The notes beneath the pieces were generated by a model that ran no database searches, was not told where the DNA came from, and worked only from the letters and a program-made list of their open reading frames with translations. 64,000 nt of DNA from Tenebrio molitor (taxonomy: Eukaryota > Arthropoda > Insecta > Coleoptera > Tenebrionidae). Below, piece by piece: positions 12,601 through 24,053 of this stretch (its first letter is position 1; each line of letters begins with the position of its first letter). The position numbers and the translations under genes are program-made. The DNA lies in assembly GCF_963966145.1 (NCBI RefSeq), contig NC_091049.1, positions 28,086,001 through 28,150,000 of the forward strand. Direction: 5' to 3'.

Positions 12601-13682
12601 TATTTGCACAAAGCTATATTTTATTCTTTTGCTTTTTGGACCGACATCACCTGTGCCTGTTACGCTTCAATTTTGGTGTTTTATCTGTTTCTTTTTAAAA
12701 GTGGTAATTCAGTTAATATATTGTCTAGGACATCAAGAAACAACCATTTGTTGCAGCAATTTCGGTTGGACATGTGGGTTTATTGATGACGCAGGTGCTT
12801 GGAGTAGTAACACTTGTTAATGATCTCACGAAGATTTGGGTGATTCTTAATCATTACATATTCTCAGTGGGACGTATTGTAGAGTACACAGATGTTTCAC
12901 CGGAAGCAGACGAAGTCACTTGTTCCCCTCCGAAATCGTGGCCAAGTGAAGGAAACATGACGTTTAGTTCAGTGGCAATGCGATATTCCGCCGACAAGTC
13001 ATTCGTATTCAAAAACTTGAATCTGGCGATTAAATCTAGTGAGAAAATAGGAATTGTTGGTAGAACTGGCTCCGGCAAGTCTTCCCTGATCTCCACCATT
13101 TTCCGTTTGTACCATTTCGAAGGGCAAATTTTTATCGATGGTATCGACACCAAGACGATACCACTCAACACGCTTCGTTCGAGAATCGCCATCATCCCCC
13201 AAGACCCGATTTTGTTCATGGGAACGCTGCGTCAGAACCTGGATCCCTTCCACGACTACCAAGACTGGCAACTCTGGAGCGCCCTGGAAGATGTTGGACT
13301 GAAGGAGATTGTTTCAAGCTTGCCTTCGGGTCTCGAAAGTGAGAATCCGGAAGGTGGACGCAATTTTAGCGTCGGGCAAAGACAGTTGTTGTGTTTGGTA
13401 CGCGCAATTTTGAGAAATGCCAAAATTCTCATTCTTGACGAAGCTACTGCCAGTGTGGATCTGGAAACTGACGAAATGATACAACGGACTGTGAGAAAAA
13501 AATTCAAAGGGTCTACAGTGTTGACGATCGCTCATCGCATAAGTACCATCTTAGATTCGGATAAAATTTTGATGATGGATTCAGAGGATGGGATTAAATT
13601 TGATAAGACTGAAGAATTTCTACGAGATTCCAATAGATACTTTGGAAAATTCTTTAGTGGTAGTACGACTCTCAGACGTTAA
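9668..13682 (+). CDS. ABCC-C: MRP4-like ABC transporter, complete (about 1237 aa)
   Basis: Plus-strand paralogue of ABCC-B. Inferred exons: 9668-9738, 9785-10018, 10069-10499, 10551-10707, 10761-12424, 12473-12703, 12757-13682 (71, 234, 431, 157, 1664, 231, 926 bases; 1238 codons with stop). Start ATG at 9668 gives a 22-residue leader like that of ABCC-A and ABCC-B. The first exon ends TTC-TA in front of GTAAGT, so an unspliced reading would hit a stop there. NBD1: GATGSGKST, LSGGQKARVNLARAV, IYLLDDPLSAVD. NBD2: GRTGSGKSS, Q-loop IPQDP, signature FSVGQRQL, Walker B ILILDEATASVD, IAHRISTI. All catalytic motifs are present. Exporter of the ABCC4 type in a cell membrane; substrate unknown. Head to head with ABCC-B, so the pair arose by an inverted duplication. 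Confidence 0.93.
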
Positions 13683-13924
13683 AATCTAAACCATTGCAAC
13701 AAGTGGCAACACAACTATAACAATTATTATTTAACGGGTTAATTACTATTTTGTAATAATTTTGTACAGTTCTCTTATTGCACAATATACTTCATGCCAG
13801 TTGTGACACATGTATTTTATTTTATCCTCTCTATATTTAGGGTGAGTCATATTTAAAAAGGGGTGGAAATCCCATAGTAGTAACTTAAGATTCTCTCTAC
13901 AAATACATTTGAAAAGGAAAGGAT

Positions 13925-14146
13925 ACATCTTTCATTCGGGGTGGGTACGGTGAGGATGGGTGCAGAAGGAAGGTGGTAGGTACCGACCCAGCATTCGCCT
14001 TATCTGTGATATGAGACATACCACGATGTGATAGTGTGGAAAAACTTCTGAAAAAAACCCATACGTGGTCAGGCGGCACCGGGGTTAGAACCCGGGACCT
14101 TCCGAATGCAAAGTGGCGCGCTACGCGCTTGACCACAGTGCTCGGT
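13925..14146 (-). repeat. tRNA-derived SINE
   Basis: Read on the minus strand, the head has a pol III A-box-like stretch (TGTGGTCAAGCGCGTAGCG) and, 30-odd bases on, a B box (GGTTCTAACCC) in a tRNA-like context (cattcggaaggtcccggg). The body continues for another ~140 bases without coding capacity. The tRNA fold is imperfect and there is no mature 3' end, so this is a SINE and not a working tRNA gene. The left boundary is approximate. Confidence 0.7.
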
Positions 14147-14343
14147 TATTTGAATTTACATAAGAGATAATATATTGCATCCTCCACTGTTCCTAATGTC
14201 TTTGACCTTCACCAACTCCGCCCACTTGGACCCCACCAATTGGATTTCACTCAAAGGAATGAAAGATTTAATGGTGACTTCACATTATAAAGAAGATTTC
14301 GTGTACCAAAAAAATATTCGAGTGGGCGATTTCATTTCTGCTT

Positions 14344-15497
14344 TTACATTAGTAAATTATTAGCAAGTCCGAATTGAAACATCACAATTAGAAAATTGGT
14401 GACGATCCACAACAAAGACAAGATCGATGATTTGTTTACTTCGAAGAAACTGGCCGCGGTGAATTTCGGCAAGTCTCTAATTAAAGCATTTGCAAATTCC
14501 TCCAACTTCAATTCTTCCAAGTTGTTTGCTTTTTCGCACGACCATCGCAACTCATGACTCAAGGCCACGACTGTTGCGGCCTCTGTCAACACCGAATCGT
14601 GCATCCATATCAAAACCAACGTTCCAATCTGAAACAGAAACCGTCAAAGTAGATTTTACTGCAGCTCAGAGCAATTACAAGAGTCCAACTCCAGAGGATG
14701 ATGTTGCTCACAACGTTGGTCCAGAAAGTCATCCGAAAACTATGGAAAATGGCGTAGTCCGCATAGTTCAAGACTTCAAAGACTGTGAACGCTATGATGA
14801 AAAAGGTCGACCAACCGAAGATGTCGTTGTACAAATCTACAACGTGTCTCAATTCGTGCATCTTGTATTCCACTGTCTTGATAAGACTCAACGGAAATTC
14901 CCTTCGGCGAGTCATCGCTTTCATGTTATTCAACAGAAAGTGTTTGATTGTTTTGTAACGTGCTTTCAACATGTTGAGCACAACGCAAGTGAGAAATTTC
15001 TGGTAGAACTCCAAATAGATCTGGTAGTGGAGCACTGTGTGCCGTTCAAAATATGTTTCGTAGGCGCTACCAAACTCACACAGTACGTACCCAGATGTGG
15101 CCAAGTGCAACAAATTTAGAAAAAGGAAAGTGCACTTGCTGGACCTTTTATCTTTTGGATTTAACACAGGGTCTGTTAAGTCGTCTGTGCTTCGTAGTCC
15201 TTCAATCAGATGAGTCCATGTTTCTGGCTTGCGAATGTGTACGACGAGTATGCAATAGAAGTTTAATCCGTAGATGCAGATGTCGCAAAAGTAACATACA
15301 ACAATTTTGGGAAGAAAAAATTCGTTGTACAGCCCCTTTTTCATAAGTGACAGAACAACACCAGTTGTTAGAAGTGTAAATATGAAGATATTGTAAAGTT
15401 TTGACTGCCAAGTTATTGGTTTGGTTGTTGGGGAAGCAGGTGTTACCCCCATCAGGCAACCTACTTTCAAAACCAGTGTCAACAGGCTCAAAGTCAT
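14344..15497 (-). CDS. Gr1: gustatory receptor (about 367 aa)
   Basis: Seven-transmembrane insect gustatory receptor (7tm_7). Exons 15497-14679 and 14628-14344 (819 and 285 bases), joined by a phase-0 intron after the segment WSWTL. The second exon begins IGTLVLIWMHDSV and ends with the family's last helix, SSILSLLWIVTNFLIVMFQF, followed by nine residues. The QF pair of the Gr signature (TYhhhhhQF) is kept, the TY part is not. N-terminus has the usual short cytoplasmic piece with the TPAS motif found as TP-S in all neighbours. No signal peptide, as expected for inverted-topology receptors. Should work in the dendrite of a taste neuron as part of a ligand-gated cation channel; ligand unknown. 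First gene of the minus-strand run Gr1-Gr3. Confidence 0.88.
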
Positions 15498-16009
15498 TGT
15501 GTGAATGGTTCAGCGGCTAAATGGAGTGACAAAAGTTATGAATTATTAATAACAAACATGTAAAATTGTATACGTCAGACACGCAATAAAATTCATTTAT
15601 TTTCATCCAACATGTATTATTTACACAACAATAAGTTACGTGACATATTTACAATTGTTATAAGAACAGAACACTGACAATGAATTATGAAAATACTAGG
15701 AACAAGCTACGATAAAAAATATTTTGATTGTCACATCACGATGTTCTCTATTTCCGTTGTAGTTTTTACCTTGCTCTTGAAAGCTCCGCCCATTCTTCTC
15801 TGTTGACCGTACCCACTGACCTTGAGCAGCCTCACCCAATAGCTTTGTTAAAACTCACCAAGCTCCGCCCACAAGTCTCGCCCAACCCCACCTACTGAGT
15901 AGTTGAATGAGTTCTCCGACTGGCCGATCTGGCAATATGAATTGAAATTACACTTTTTGATAGTTTTGTACAATCTTGCAATAAAAGAACTGGTGCAAAG
16001 TTTTCTAAT
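15498..16009. other. Spacer Gr1-Gr2
   Basis: No gene. Between about 15779 and 15905 there is a local run of related motifs (aagctccgcccat, aagctccgcccac, ctcgcccaacc). Similar cgcccac / tccacccac blocks recur in other Gr spacers (23010, 27520, 35115). Confidence 0.4.
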
Positions 16010-17143
16010 TTATTCTTGGATACCAAACTGTATTACCACAATAAGGAAAGTGACAATTGTCTTTACCATTTTTAAAATAGTTCTTCTACTGATCTCAAAC
16101 ATGCCCGCTGCAGTAAATGTTGGTAGATTTTTGATCAAAAAATTTGAAAATTCTTCCAATTTCAGCTCCTCCAAAACCTTGCCCTCAAACGACCACCTCA
16201 AATCGTGACTGAGACTCACGATGTTGTCAGCCTCTTGTAAGACCGAGTCGTATTGCAAAATCAACATGGAGGTGCCTAACTGAAATGTCAAAATATATCA
16301 ACATTTTTTTGTCTGGGACTTCTTAAGTACCAAATTCCAACCGAGAAAGATAAGAATGATGCCAATGCCTTCGTACATGTTTATCTGATTGTTGCGAAAT
16401 AAAATGTAGTCAATAATGCTTAAAGCAGCAAGAACGGAAGCAGACATTATGAAAAAGTTGGGCCAAGCAAACATGCTGTTGAAAATGTTTACTGTCTCTT
16501 TTAAGAGACGCATTGTATATTCCACTCTTTTAATAAATACTAAGTGGAGAGTCTGCTTGTTTGTTGCCTTCGCATGGTCCAGCAGAAGATTTCTCAAGCC
16601 TCTGTACCGTGACAGAATCTTGTTGACGATGACATAAAACAACAATTTGTGAAAAAATTGCAGATATATTTCCACATGAAATATTAAGTTCTTCGACAAA
16701 TAGTCAGCGATATTGTTTTCGCACAAAATGTAAACCACACAACCAGATGTTGCCAGATGCAATAGATTCAGCAAAATTACAATAAAATTCAAGGGAACTG
16801 TCGACTTTTCATTTGATTGTATCAGATGCGAGGTGGAGTTTAAACTGTTGAGTAAGCGTTCCCATGACAGTTTCTTAGATAAGTTCATGACGACCATAGA
16901 GTAGAAACTGAGACTGTAGATGCACAATTGACTCAACAAGGCAAGAATCATTTTTATGTAACTGAAATTTGTGTAGAATCTCTGGTAGATGAAAACTTTG
17001 ACAAGAGCGAATGTCAGAAGTGCGAAGAGAACGATGTGATAGATTCTGCGTCTTCGTGTCCTTTCGTCTATTTTTGTAGGAAGTGGTGTGTGTCCAATGA
17101 AGTAACCAATTTTAAGAACGAGTGATAACTCTTGGGAGCTCAT
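16010..17143 (-). CDS. Gr2: gustatory receptor (about 360 aa)
   Basis: Two exons, 17143-16331 and 16279-16010 (813 and 270 bases), phase-0 intron after GWNL. Start MSSQELSLVLKIGYFIGHTP. The last exon holds the typical Gr tail: an EADNIVSLSHDLRWSFEG loop, an LPTFTAAGMFEISRRTIL stretch and the final helix ending VTFLIVVIQF. Length is normal for the family. Exon lengths are identical to Gr3, its nearest relative here. Membrane receptor of taste neurons; ligand unknown. Confidence 0.88.
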
Positions 17144-17955
17144 GATGTAACTGAGATACCAGAGCTAGTACCTAAATGATGATGCGTGCAACAAAGTAAT
17201 AGAAAGGGTTTTGTTTTGATGACCACAAATTTTGTAGTGTAAACTTGTCATGTTTTATTCAACAAGAAACGTTTTATTAAAATTCCCAAATACTTTTTTT
17301 ATTATGCAGTGTCATGATATGATGATAAGATAAAAGTGTTGCATGATTTATACACTTTGTACAATGCGGGTGTTAATTTTAACACGTAACAGAGCTGGTT
17401 AATGAAACTCTTTTTCTATTAAATTTTTTTACGAAAAAGCGTTACAAATTTTACCCAAATTGTAATGGCGAAAATTTGCTGTTGTGACAGAAACATGTCA
17501 AAAGAGTTACATTGTTATACTTAGAAAAAATGAAACTAAAATTCTCATGATTACAAAAAAATAGAGACTAGTTAATCACACAAAACGATTTGTTTGGTGA
17601 AAATTGGAGGCAAAAAATCTTGCAAAACTTGCAAATTTTGCAAAATGTTATAGAGAAAAGTTTCATAAATTGGTGAGCTCTTTTTGTGGTTAAATTACCG
17701 CGTGTATTTTAGATACACCCTGTATATACATATACAGGCTGTTTCCTAAAAAACACCGCAAGCCGTAGCTTCGTTATTTATTGTCCGATTTTAATAAGCA
17801 TAAAAAGGAATGAAATGGTTAGAAAAACACTACAAAATGGATGCACTTTTTATTTTGTCAACATTAATTGTTATGTCAAATTAATATCAACTTTGGTTTT
17901 TTTAAATAGAAAAATATTTTTTTATTTTTTTCTGGTAGAGAATTTTTTTCTCATT
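17144..17955. other. Spacer upstream of Gr2 with a lone transposon end
   Basis: No gene. Near 17728-17830 the sequence acaggctgtttcctaaaaaac followed by a 'cgttatttattgtccgattt' stretch resembles one arm of the large foldback element at 35.9-37.0 kb (acaggctgtttgataaaaaa ... tttatttgttatccgatttc). No matching second arm was seen, so it looks like a solo or truncated copy. Confidence 0.5.
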
Positions 17956-18363
17956 TCAATGATGTCTAACACGTTGACTTTTGTACAATGAAAATTCAAG
18001 AAAATAATTAAGAAATTGTATTACGTTACGATGTTTTATTAATGAATTTGCAGAAAAAATCAAGCGCGCCGTGGAAAACAACGTGCCTTTCTCTTTTTCA
18101 GTTTGCTCCACCTCTTCTACTGAGATTTCTGTTCCTCCTGGCGCTGTCTGCTTCTTCTTCATTTCTGTTCGTTCCCTTTTTTTTTCTTCCTCCCAGAAGT
18201 CCCATCAAGTACTCCCATTCTTGCGTTGTTATTTCCTCACTCACTGATTCCTTTCTCCTTCTCTCTCCGTTTATGTATTTCCGCACCTCCTTCACTGTTC
18301 TTATATCTTTATCTCTTTCTCCTCCCTCTCCCCCCACAAATTTACAACTTATTTTAATTTTCA
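17956..18363 (-). pseudogene. Possible LINE polyprotein relic
   Basis: Minus-strand frame 18400-18098 contains EITTQEWEYLMGLLGG preceded by a charged VRKYINGERRRKES stretch. This resembles the linker between endonuclease and reverse transcriptase in insect non-LTR elements, where a W-x-x-x-F/L-x-x-LL-G motif is common. The frame is short, and no RT or endonuclease motif is next to it. Plus-strand reading is pyrimidine-rich with no similarity. Weak call. Confidence 0.35.
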
Positions 18364-18373
18364 AATAAATATA

Positions 18374-18718
18374 CAGGGTGTTTTTGAAATGCATGCACAA
18401 ATTTTAATCACGAGCTACTGGCTTCATGTAGAACTCGGAAAAAATATCTAAAAAATTCTATGTCAAAAAATTATAAAAATTGTGTACCTTTTATAAAATA
18501 TGATATACATGGTGTATTTTTAAAATGTGCCGAAATTTTACCTACGAGGTTGTTTGACAACGTAGAAGACTAAAAGCAATTTAAAAAAATTGTAGCTCAA
18601 AAAATGAATGCCATTTTATTTTTTGACATAAAATTTTTTACATATTTTTTCCGAGTTCTACATGAAGCCAGTAGCTCGCGGTTAAAATTTGTGCACGAAT
18701 TTCAAAAACACCCTGTAT
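18374..18718. mobile_element. Foldback element, copy 1 (composite family)
   Basis: Starts cagggtgtttttgaaat and ends with its inverse, ttcaaaaacaccctgta. Both arms carry the same inner motif (gagctactggcttcatgtag / ctacatgaagccagtagctc). Flanked by TA. A second, inner end (catggtgtatttttaaaatg) lies in the middle; the partner inner arm seen in copies 2 and 3 is missing here. No coding capacity. Confidence 0.8.
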
Positions 18719-18956
18719 AGACGTGAAATGGAGATAAACAACGTTGTAGAATTTTCTCTCACAAATAATTGTAGAAAATCAGAACAAGGGAAATTGGTCG
18801 CCTCGAAATTTATTGGGTATTGCTTTTTGCTGATATCTTGCAATTTTAAATACCAGCGATATCAATAATTACGGAAATTAGCTGAATTATTTTTTTCCAA
18901 TATTCCAATAAAAGAACTAGTTTATTACGGTGATGTTTTGTAATGTTGAGCTCAAT

Positions 18957-20087
18957 CTACTCTTTGATACCAAACTCAATTGCTACAATAAGAAAAGTGA
19001 CAATTGTTTTTATCACTTTTAAAATAGTTCTTCTGCCGATGTCAAACATTCCCGCTGCACTAAATGTTGGTAGATTTTTGATCAAGAAATTTGAAAATTC
19101 TTCCAACTTCAACTCCTCCAAAGCTCTGCCCTCAAACGACCACCTCAGATCATGACTGAGACCCACGATGTTGTCAGCCTCTTGCAAAACACAGTCGTAT
19201 TTCCAAATCAAAACGATGGTACCAAACTGAAACGTCAAAAGTCATCAAAAGGTTTTGTCTCTTGGATCTCTTACCAAATTCCAACTAAGAAATATGAAAC
19301 TGATGAAGACGGTTTCGTACAGGTTTATCAGATTGTTGCGAAATAAAATGTAGTCAATAAAGTTTAAAACCATAAGGACTGAAGCAGAAATTACGAAAAA
19401 GTTGGGCCAAGCGAACATGCTGTTGTAAATGTCTACAGTCTCTTTTAAGAGACGCATTGTATATTCTACTCTTTTAATAAATACCAACTGGAGGGTCTGC
19501 TTGTTTGTTGCCTTCACATGGTCCAGTAGAAGATTTCGCAGGCTTCTGTACCTTGACAGTATCATATTGGCGATGACATAAAACAGCAATTTGTGAAAGG
19601 ATTTCAGATATACTTGGACATTAGTTATGAAGTTTCTGGACAAGTAGAAGCCATTGTTGTTCTTGCATAAAATGTAAAGCACACAACTCGATGTTGCCAG
19701 ATGCAGTAGACTCAGAAAAATTATAATAAAATTCGAGGGACCTGTGGAGTTTTGGTTTGATTGTATCAGATGCGAGGTGGAATTCAAACTGTTGAGTAAG
19801 CGTTCCCATGACCGTTTCTTAGATATGTTCATGACGACCATAGAGTAGAAACTGATACTGTAGATGGATAGGTCGCTCAGAAGACCAATCACCATTTTTA
19901 TGTAATTGAAATTTGTGTAAAATCTTTTGTTGCTGAGTGATTTGACAAGACCAAATGTCAGAAGTGCGAACAGAACGATGTGATAGATTCTCCATCGTCG
20001 TGTCCTTTTCTCTATCTGTGCAGGAGAAGGTGTGTGCCCAATGAAACAACCAATTTTAAGCACGAGTGATAACTGTTTGTAGCTCAT
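18957..20087 (-). CDS. Gr3: gustatory receptor (about 360 aa)
   Basis: Two exons, 20087-19275 and 19226-18957 (813 and 270 bases), phase-0 intron after SWNL. Start MSYKQLSLVLKIGCFIGHTP. Strongly similar to Gr2 along the whole length, so the two are a tandem duplicate pair. The terminal helix reads VTFLIVAIEF: the normally conserved glutamine of the Gr QF pair is replaced by glutamate. Otherwise the reading frame and splice sites are intact. Expected membrane receptor in taste neurons; ligand unknown. Confidence 0.87.
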
Positions 20088-21299
20088 GATGTGACTGAGA
20101 TACTACTACAGCTAATACCAGTGCTTTGAGAAATGAAAAATACGCAACAAAATAACAGAAAGAGTTTTGTTTTGATGATCACAAGTTTTGTACTGAAACG
20201 TTGTCATAATTTATTCAGTAAAAAATGTTTTGTCAAAATTTTCTAATACTTCGTTTTTTCATTAGGTGTTGATTCGTGATAAGATAAAAATGTCGTGACG
20301 AACCCAAAACAAATTTAAATACACGAAATAATTCCGTTAGGTAGTTGTCTATATTTGAAAATTTTCAATAATCTAGAATGCAGATCAGACCAAATCAAAA
20401 GTGATCTACATACTAGATTTCGACGAAATGATGCCATTGCCGCAAGAATCATTGACCTAGAGTCACTTTAAAAAAATTAGTTTTTCTTAGTTTGCGATTT
20501 TCTCGAAAATGAAAAGAGTAAAATATAGATTTTAGGGCTCAAAAGAAGGACCTCGACGATAAATGAAAGACAATATTCTTCAATTCATTCCTGCATTCCT
20601 TAAAATCCAGAAAATAATACATAGTTAAGTAGAGTCGTGATTTCGTTATTTCCGAGGAATTTCTGAGGAATCTGCAGAAGTCTAGGAACAGATACAAGTC
20701 ACATGGCGGATGGGCTGGATGTAGACTCTGTTATCGATTGGTGATAAAGATAATCATCCAGGAATATATCATTTGCACCTAAAACAATCCAGTTATTAAT
20801 TCCCACAATTGATATTATCTCTACAACTAGTTATGGAAATTATACTTCAACAAAAATGTATTTTTGTATCAATTATTTCATTCAGGAAATATGAACGTAA
20901 ATTTTGTTCTAATTTTGTATAAATTACTCTACGAATAAAACAAAATGGTTTGATGACATGCAAGCCTGAAGCTACGAGTACCACTTGAATGTGTTTCAAA
21001 ATTTCACTTAAAGTCGGTCGCTTTTCAGTAATTTCATTAAAAAAATAAACACGTAAGATCTGCTCTAATAAATCAAGTTTCTAGAATGAGACAAGAAAAT
21101 GGATCCCAAAGGATCCAGCAAGTCATTGTTTGTTAAATGTCTGAAACTGTAAACGCAACTATAGATTTTTTCCTCATAAATAATTTAGTCAAACTGCAAG
21201 TTAATCATGAACCCAATAGATAACTGATCACCAACTGTCACACGTAAAACAAGTTTCAAACGTCAAACAAGCACACTGCGACGGTAACAGTAATTTACA
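20088..21299. other. Spacer Gr3-Gr4, divergent promoters
   Basis: About 1.2 kb without a gene between divergently transcribed Gr3 (minus) and Gr4 (plus). The last 250 bases (from about 21075) have close copies in front of the Gr5 pseudogene (33655-33868) and Gr6 (40330-40536), including an ataaataatttagtcaaact stretch. This is a duplicated 5' flank and may include the core promoter. Confidence 0.5.
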
Positions 21300-22468
21300 A
21301 TGACTATAAAATTTTTGGGTTTTTTATTCAAAATTGGTCACATCTTCACCTTGACCCCGTCGTCGATTGAACCAAAACAAACCACTTGGGCCCGAAAGTT
21401 ATATAATGTATTGATTTTTGCAGTTCTAACGGCAGGAGCGATATCAATTTTAATCGTTCAGAAGTTCCACAGAAGCTCCGTTTTAATTAAAACAATTGTG
21501 ACTACAGCTCTAGACATCTCTGTTATCGCATTTCATTTCCAAACAACGATCGTGTTGAACTTGTGGAGCGCGGAGTCATGGAAAAACCTTCTGGAGGGCT
21601 TGAAAGTTAGTGAATATTTGATCAAAACCAAGAAGAAGAAAGACAACAGAAAAGGGTATTTGGTCTTTGTTGGTTTTAATCTTCTATATGGGATATCACG
21701 GGGCTACATTATATATGTCAGATGTTCTATTCGAGTGGAGCAATGTATTCAAACACAAGCCTGGAATTTAGCACAAAAATATATTTTACTCCTTTACACC
21801 TTTCTTCTTTGTGTCATCGCCAACATGATACGAATGAGATACAAAGGCTTGCGGTTAAGGATTTGCAGCTTTTTGAAGAAGAAGTCACCAGTTTGCGACA
21901 AGAACTTTCTTGATTTTCTCGACTGGGTCGAATCTACAATGAATCTTTTGAAAAATACTGTCCAGATCTACAACAGCTTGTTCGGTGGGAGCATTTTTTG
22001 GATAATCTCATTTACAACGTTCCACATCTTAAACTACACCTACAACCTCTTGTACAATTCGTCCCTCTACAATTTGAGCCATGTGATTTTTTTTACGATG
22101 TTTATTTTTCAATGGAATTTTGTAAGTCGCGTCAGGCTTCCGTGTTCTATTCTGACGTTTATTTCTTCCAGGTGGTCACCTCTGTGTTGCTCCTGTTGTG
22201 TCATTCTGTGACTCGTGAAGCTGAGAGAATCGTGTCGCTTTGCTTTGGTGTCAAATGGGGATTTGCGCATGTCTCAAAAGCCGAAGAAGAGAAATTTTAT
22301 CAGTTCGGAAATTTGGTGTCCCAGAGCATTCCCACGTTTCGAGCGGCAAATTTTTTTCACATTTCTAGGAGAACAATCCTCGACATGTTGTGGATCATTT
22401 GCAATTTTCTTATTCTTTTGATCCAGTTTCATGACAAAGACGATCGTGATGAAGTTATTGTACATTAA
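21300..22468 (+). CDS. Gr4: gustatory receptor (about 372 aa)
   Basis: Plus-strand Gr with exons 21300-22121 and 22172-22468 (822 and 297 bases), phase-0 intron after QWNF. Start MTIKFLGFLFKIGHIFTLTP. The second exon has HSVTREAERIVSLCFGVKW, then IPTFRAANFFHISRRTIL and the last helix ending NFLILLIQF. Eleven residues follow the QF pair. Intact. Closest relatives in the window are Gr6 and the Gr5 pseudogene, with which it also shares the 5' flank. Ligand unknown; expected in the dendritic membrane of taste neurons. Confidence 0.88.
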
Positions 22469-22555
22469 TATTAATTTTGATTAAATTTAATTTTAGATGA
22501 TTAATCTCAAATTAATTTAAATAATGTTTAATTATGATAATGTACAAATTATATC

Positions 22556-22919
22556 GAGTGTTCAAATGAAATCCTGGGCGGAGTAGGCGTTGGAAAAAGT
22601 AAACCGTTTAGAACAGTGTAAAGTTTGAATTTCCCGCCGTTTGACACGAATGACCTTTGTTTATGTTTAATCGGAACATAATTGAACATGTTTGTTTTCA
22701 ACAAAGGGTGCCCTTAGATATTTGCTTCGAGAATAAGAATCAATTTTTCTATTGTATTTTTAATCTAAAACATTGCAAAGAAAGAAAAAAAGAAACATTT
22801 CTTTGGCTCTAAATTTTAGGTTAGCTGTCAACATGCTCCAATTAATCTACGCTTTAAAAAAGCACAACAATTGACGGTTTCCAACGCCATCCCAGCCCAG
22901 GATTTCATTTGAACGCGCG
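22556..22919. mobile_element. MITE, about 360 bp, with long terminal inverted repeats
   Basis: Left end tgttcaaatgaaatcctggg; right end, on the other strand, ttcaaatgaaatcctgggct. The match continues through a variable patch to gcgttggaaa on both sides, giving arms of about 40 bases. No open reading frame of note inside. Non-autonomous DNA transposon; superfamily not assigned. Confidence 0.8.
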
Positions 22920-24053
22920 ATAATTTTAAACTAGCCTTTGAGAATATTATAAGCAGGTTTCACAACTTGTTCTTGTCCTTGACAACGTCTGCTCATTGGG
23001 CGTGTTTAACTCCACCCACTAACCTTGACTTTGAGAAGCTCCATTCATTGGCCGCTTTAAAGCATGGCCCACTTCTGTTCGCAATGCAATTTACGAGTGC
23101 GCTCACAACTTTTTTTGACATGGTGCAATGAAAAACAAGTCAAATCCTATTCGGAAAATGTTTTATTAGCATATTTTTCATTTTATGTGTTGTAATTGCG
23201 TAAATCAAAATGACAAGAAAATCATCACACACGTGTTTAATGACAATGCTCTTTGTTTGTGTGGGGTTGGGTGTCAAGTGTTTCATTCCGACGAATTTAT
23301 CTCACAGTGATTTCCCTTTGTGTAGTTTTATATCATTTTTTTTATTCTGCGTTCATAACAGAGCTGTTACGATACCAAAAAACAGTATCGGAACAGCTGA
23401 AAGAAGTTCTATAATAGCGATTGTTGGTATTGCCAGATCCTCGTCAGCATCAATGTTGGGCAATACGCGCCAACACGTCGACAAGTGTTTCATTTGTTTT
23501 TTGCCAACCATCATAAAATTCCCCAGAATTTTAAAATTCTTACTTTCGATTAAAAAAGAACTCAAAAGTTGCAAAATAGAAAAAATAGCATAAAAAACTC
23601 GTTTCATAAGTCGTTTATTCCATTCGTCCTTCATAAAATTTGGAGTCATGAAATAAACACGTCCTTATAAAACTCGTGTTTTATTAAACTATCATAGGAG
23701 TTTTATATAATTTTTTGTTATACCTGAATCATAATCCCTGTTTTTGACACTAAACTGCGTGCAAAATGGGCCTTTAAACAACAAACAACAACAATTGACT
23801 ATTTCTATATCAACGATTAATGAGACCGATTACTTCGGAAAAGGTATTTCAATTTACTATTTTGGTTATAATTTTCAGATTGTAGTGCAGGTATAATAAA
23901 AAGTAGCGTATGAAACACGTTTATAAGGGCCTTTAAAACACTTGCGATGTTAGAAGCACTCCTCTACGCGTCGTGCTCTTAAACTCGTCGCACGTGCTTT
24001 AAAGGCTTCCTTACAAACTTGTATCATAATATATTATTATAAAACGTGTTGAT
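22920..24053. repeat. Duplicated Gr-unit spacer (copy near Gr4/Gr7)
   Basis: Two blocks here recur in other Gr spacers. Block 1 (about 22930-23105; also 27430-27605 and 35025-35205) reads through cattgggcgtgtttaactcc. Block 2 (about 23150-23660; also 30340-30735, 37960-38500 and weaker at 46690-46910 and 50565-50790) lies beyond the 3' end of each minus-strand Gr. Block 2 has open frames up to ~127 codons, but the frames are not conserved between copies, so I do not call a gene. Near 23905-24030 there is an imperfect palindromic piece related to 26800-26925. Confidence 0.55.

Noticed and set aside
14050..14140. Possible tRNA gene on the minus strand
   Set aside because: A and B boxes are present, but the arms do not close into a full cloverleaf and the sequence runs on as a repeat; called a SINE.
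14490..15119. 209-codon plus-strand frame
   Set aside because: Antisense to Gr1 exon 1 and its intron; no homology.
18042..18368. 108-codon plus-strand frame rich in S, P, L and F
   Set aside because: Pyrimidine-rich low-complexity reading; the minus strand gives the better (weak) LINE-like match.
23210..23650. Open frames of ~127 and ~98 codons on opposite strands
   Set aside because: They lie in a spacer block duplicated at 30.4 and 38.2 kb, but the frames are not kept in the copies; no family recognised.
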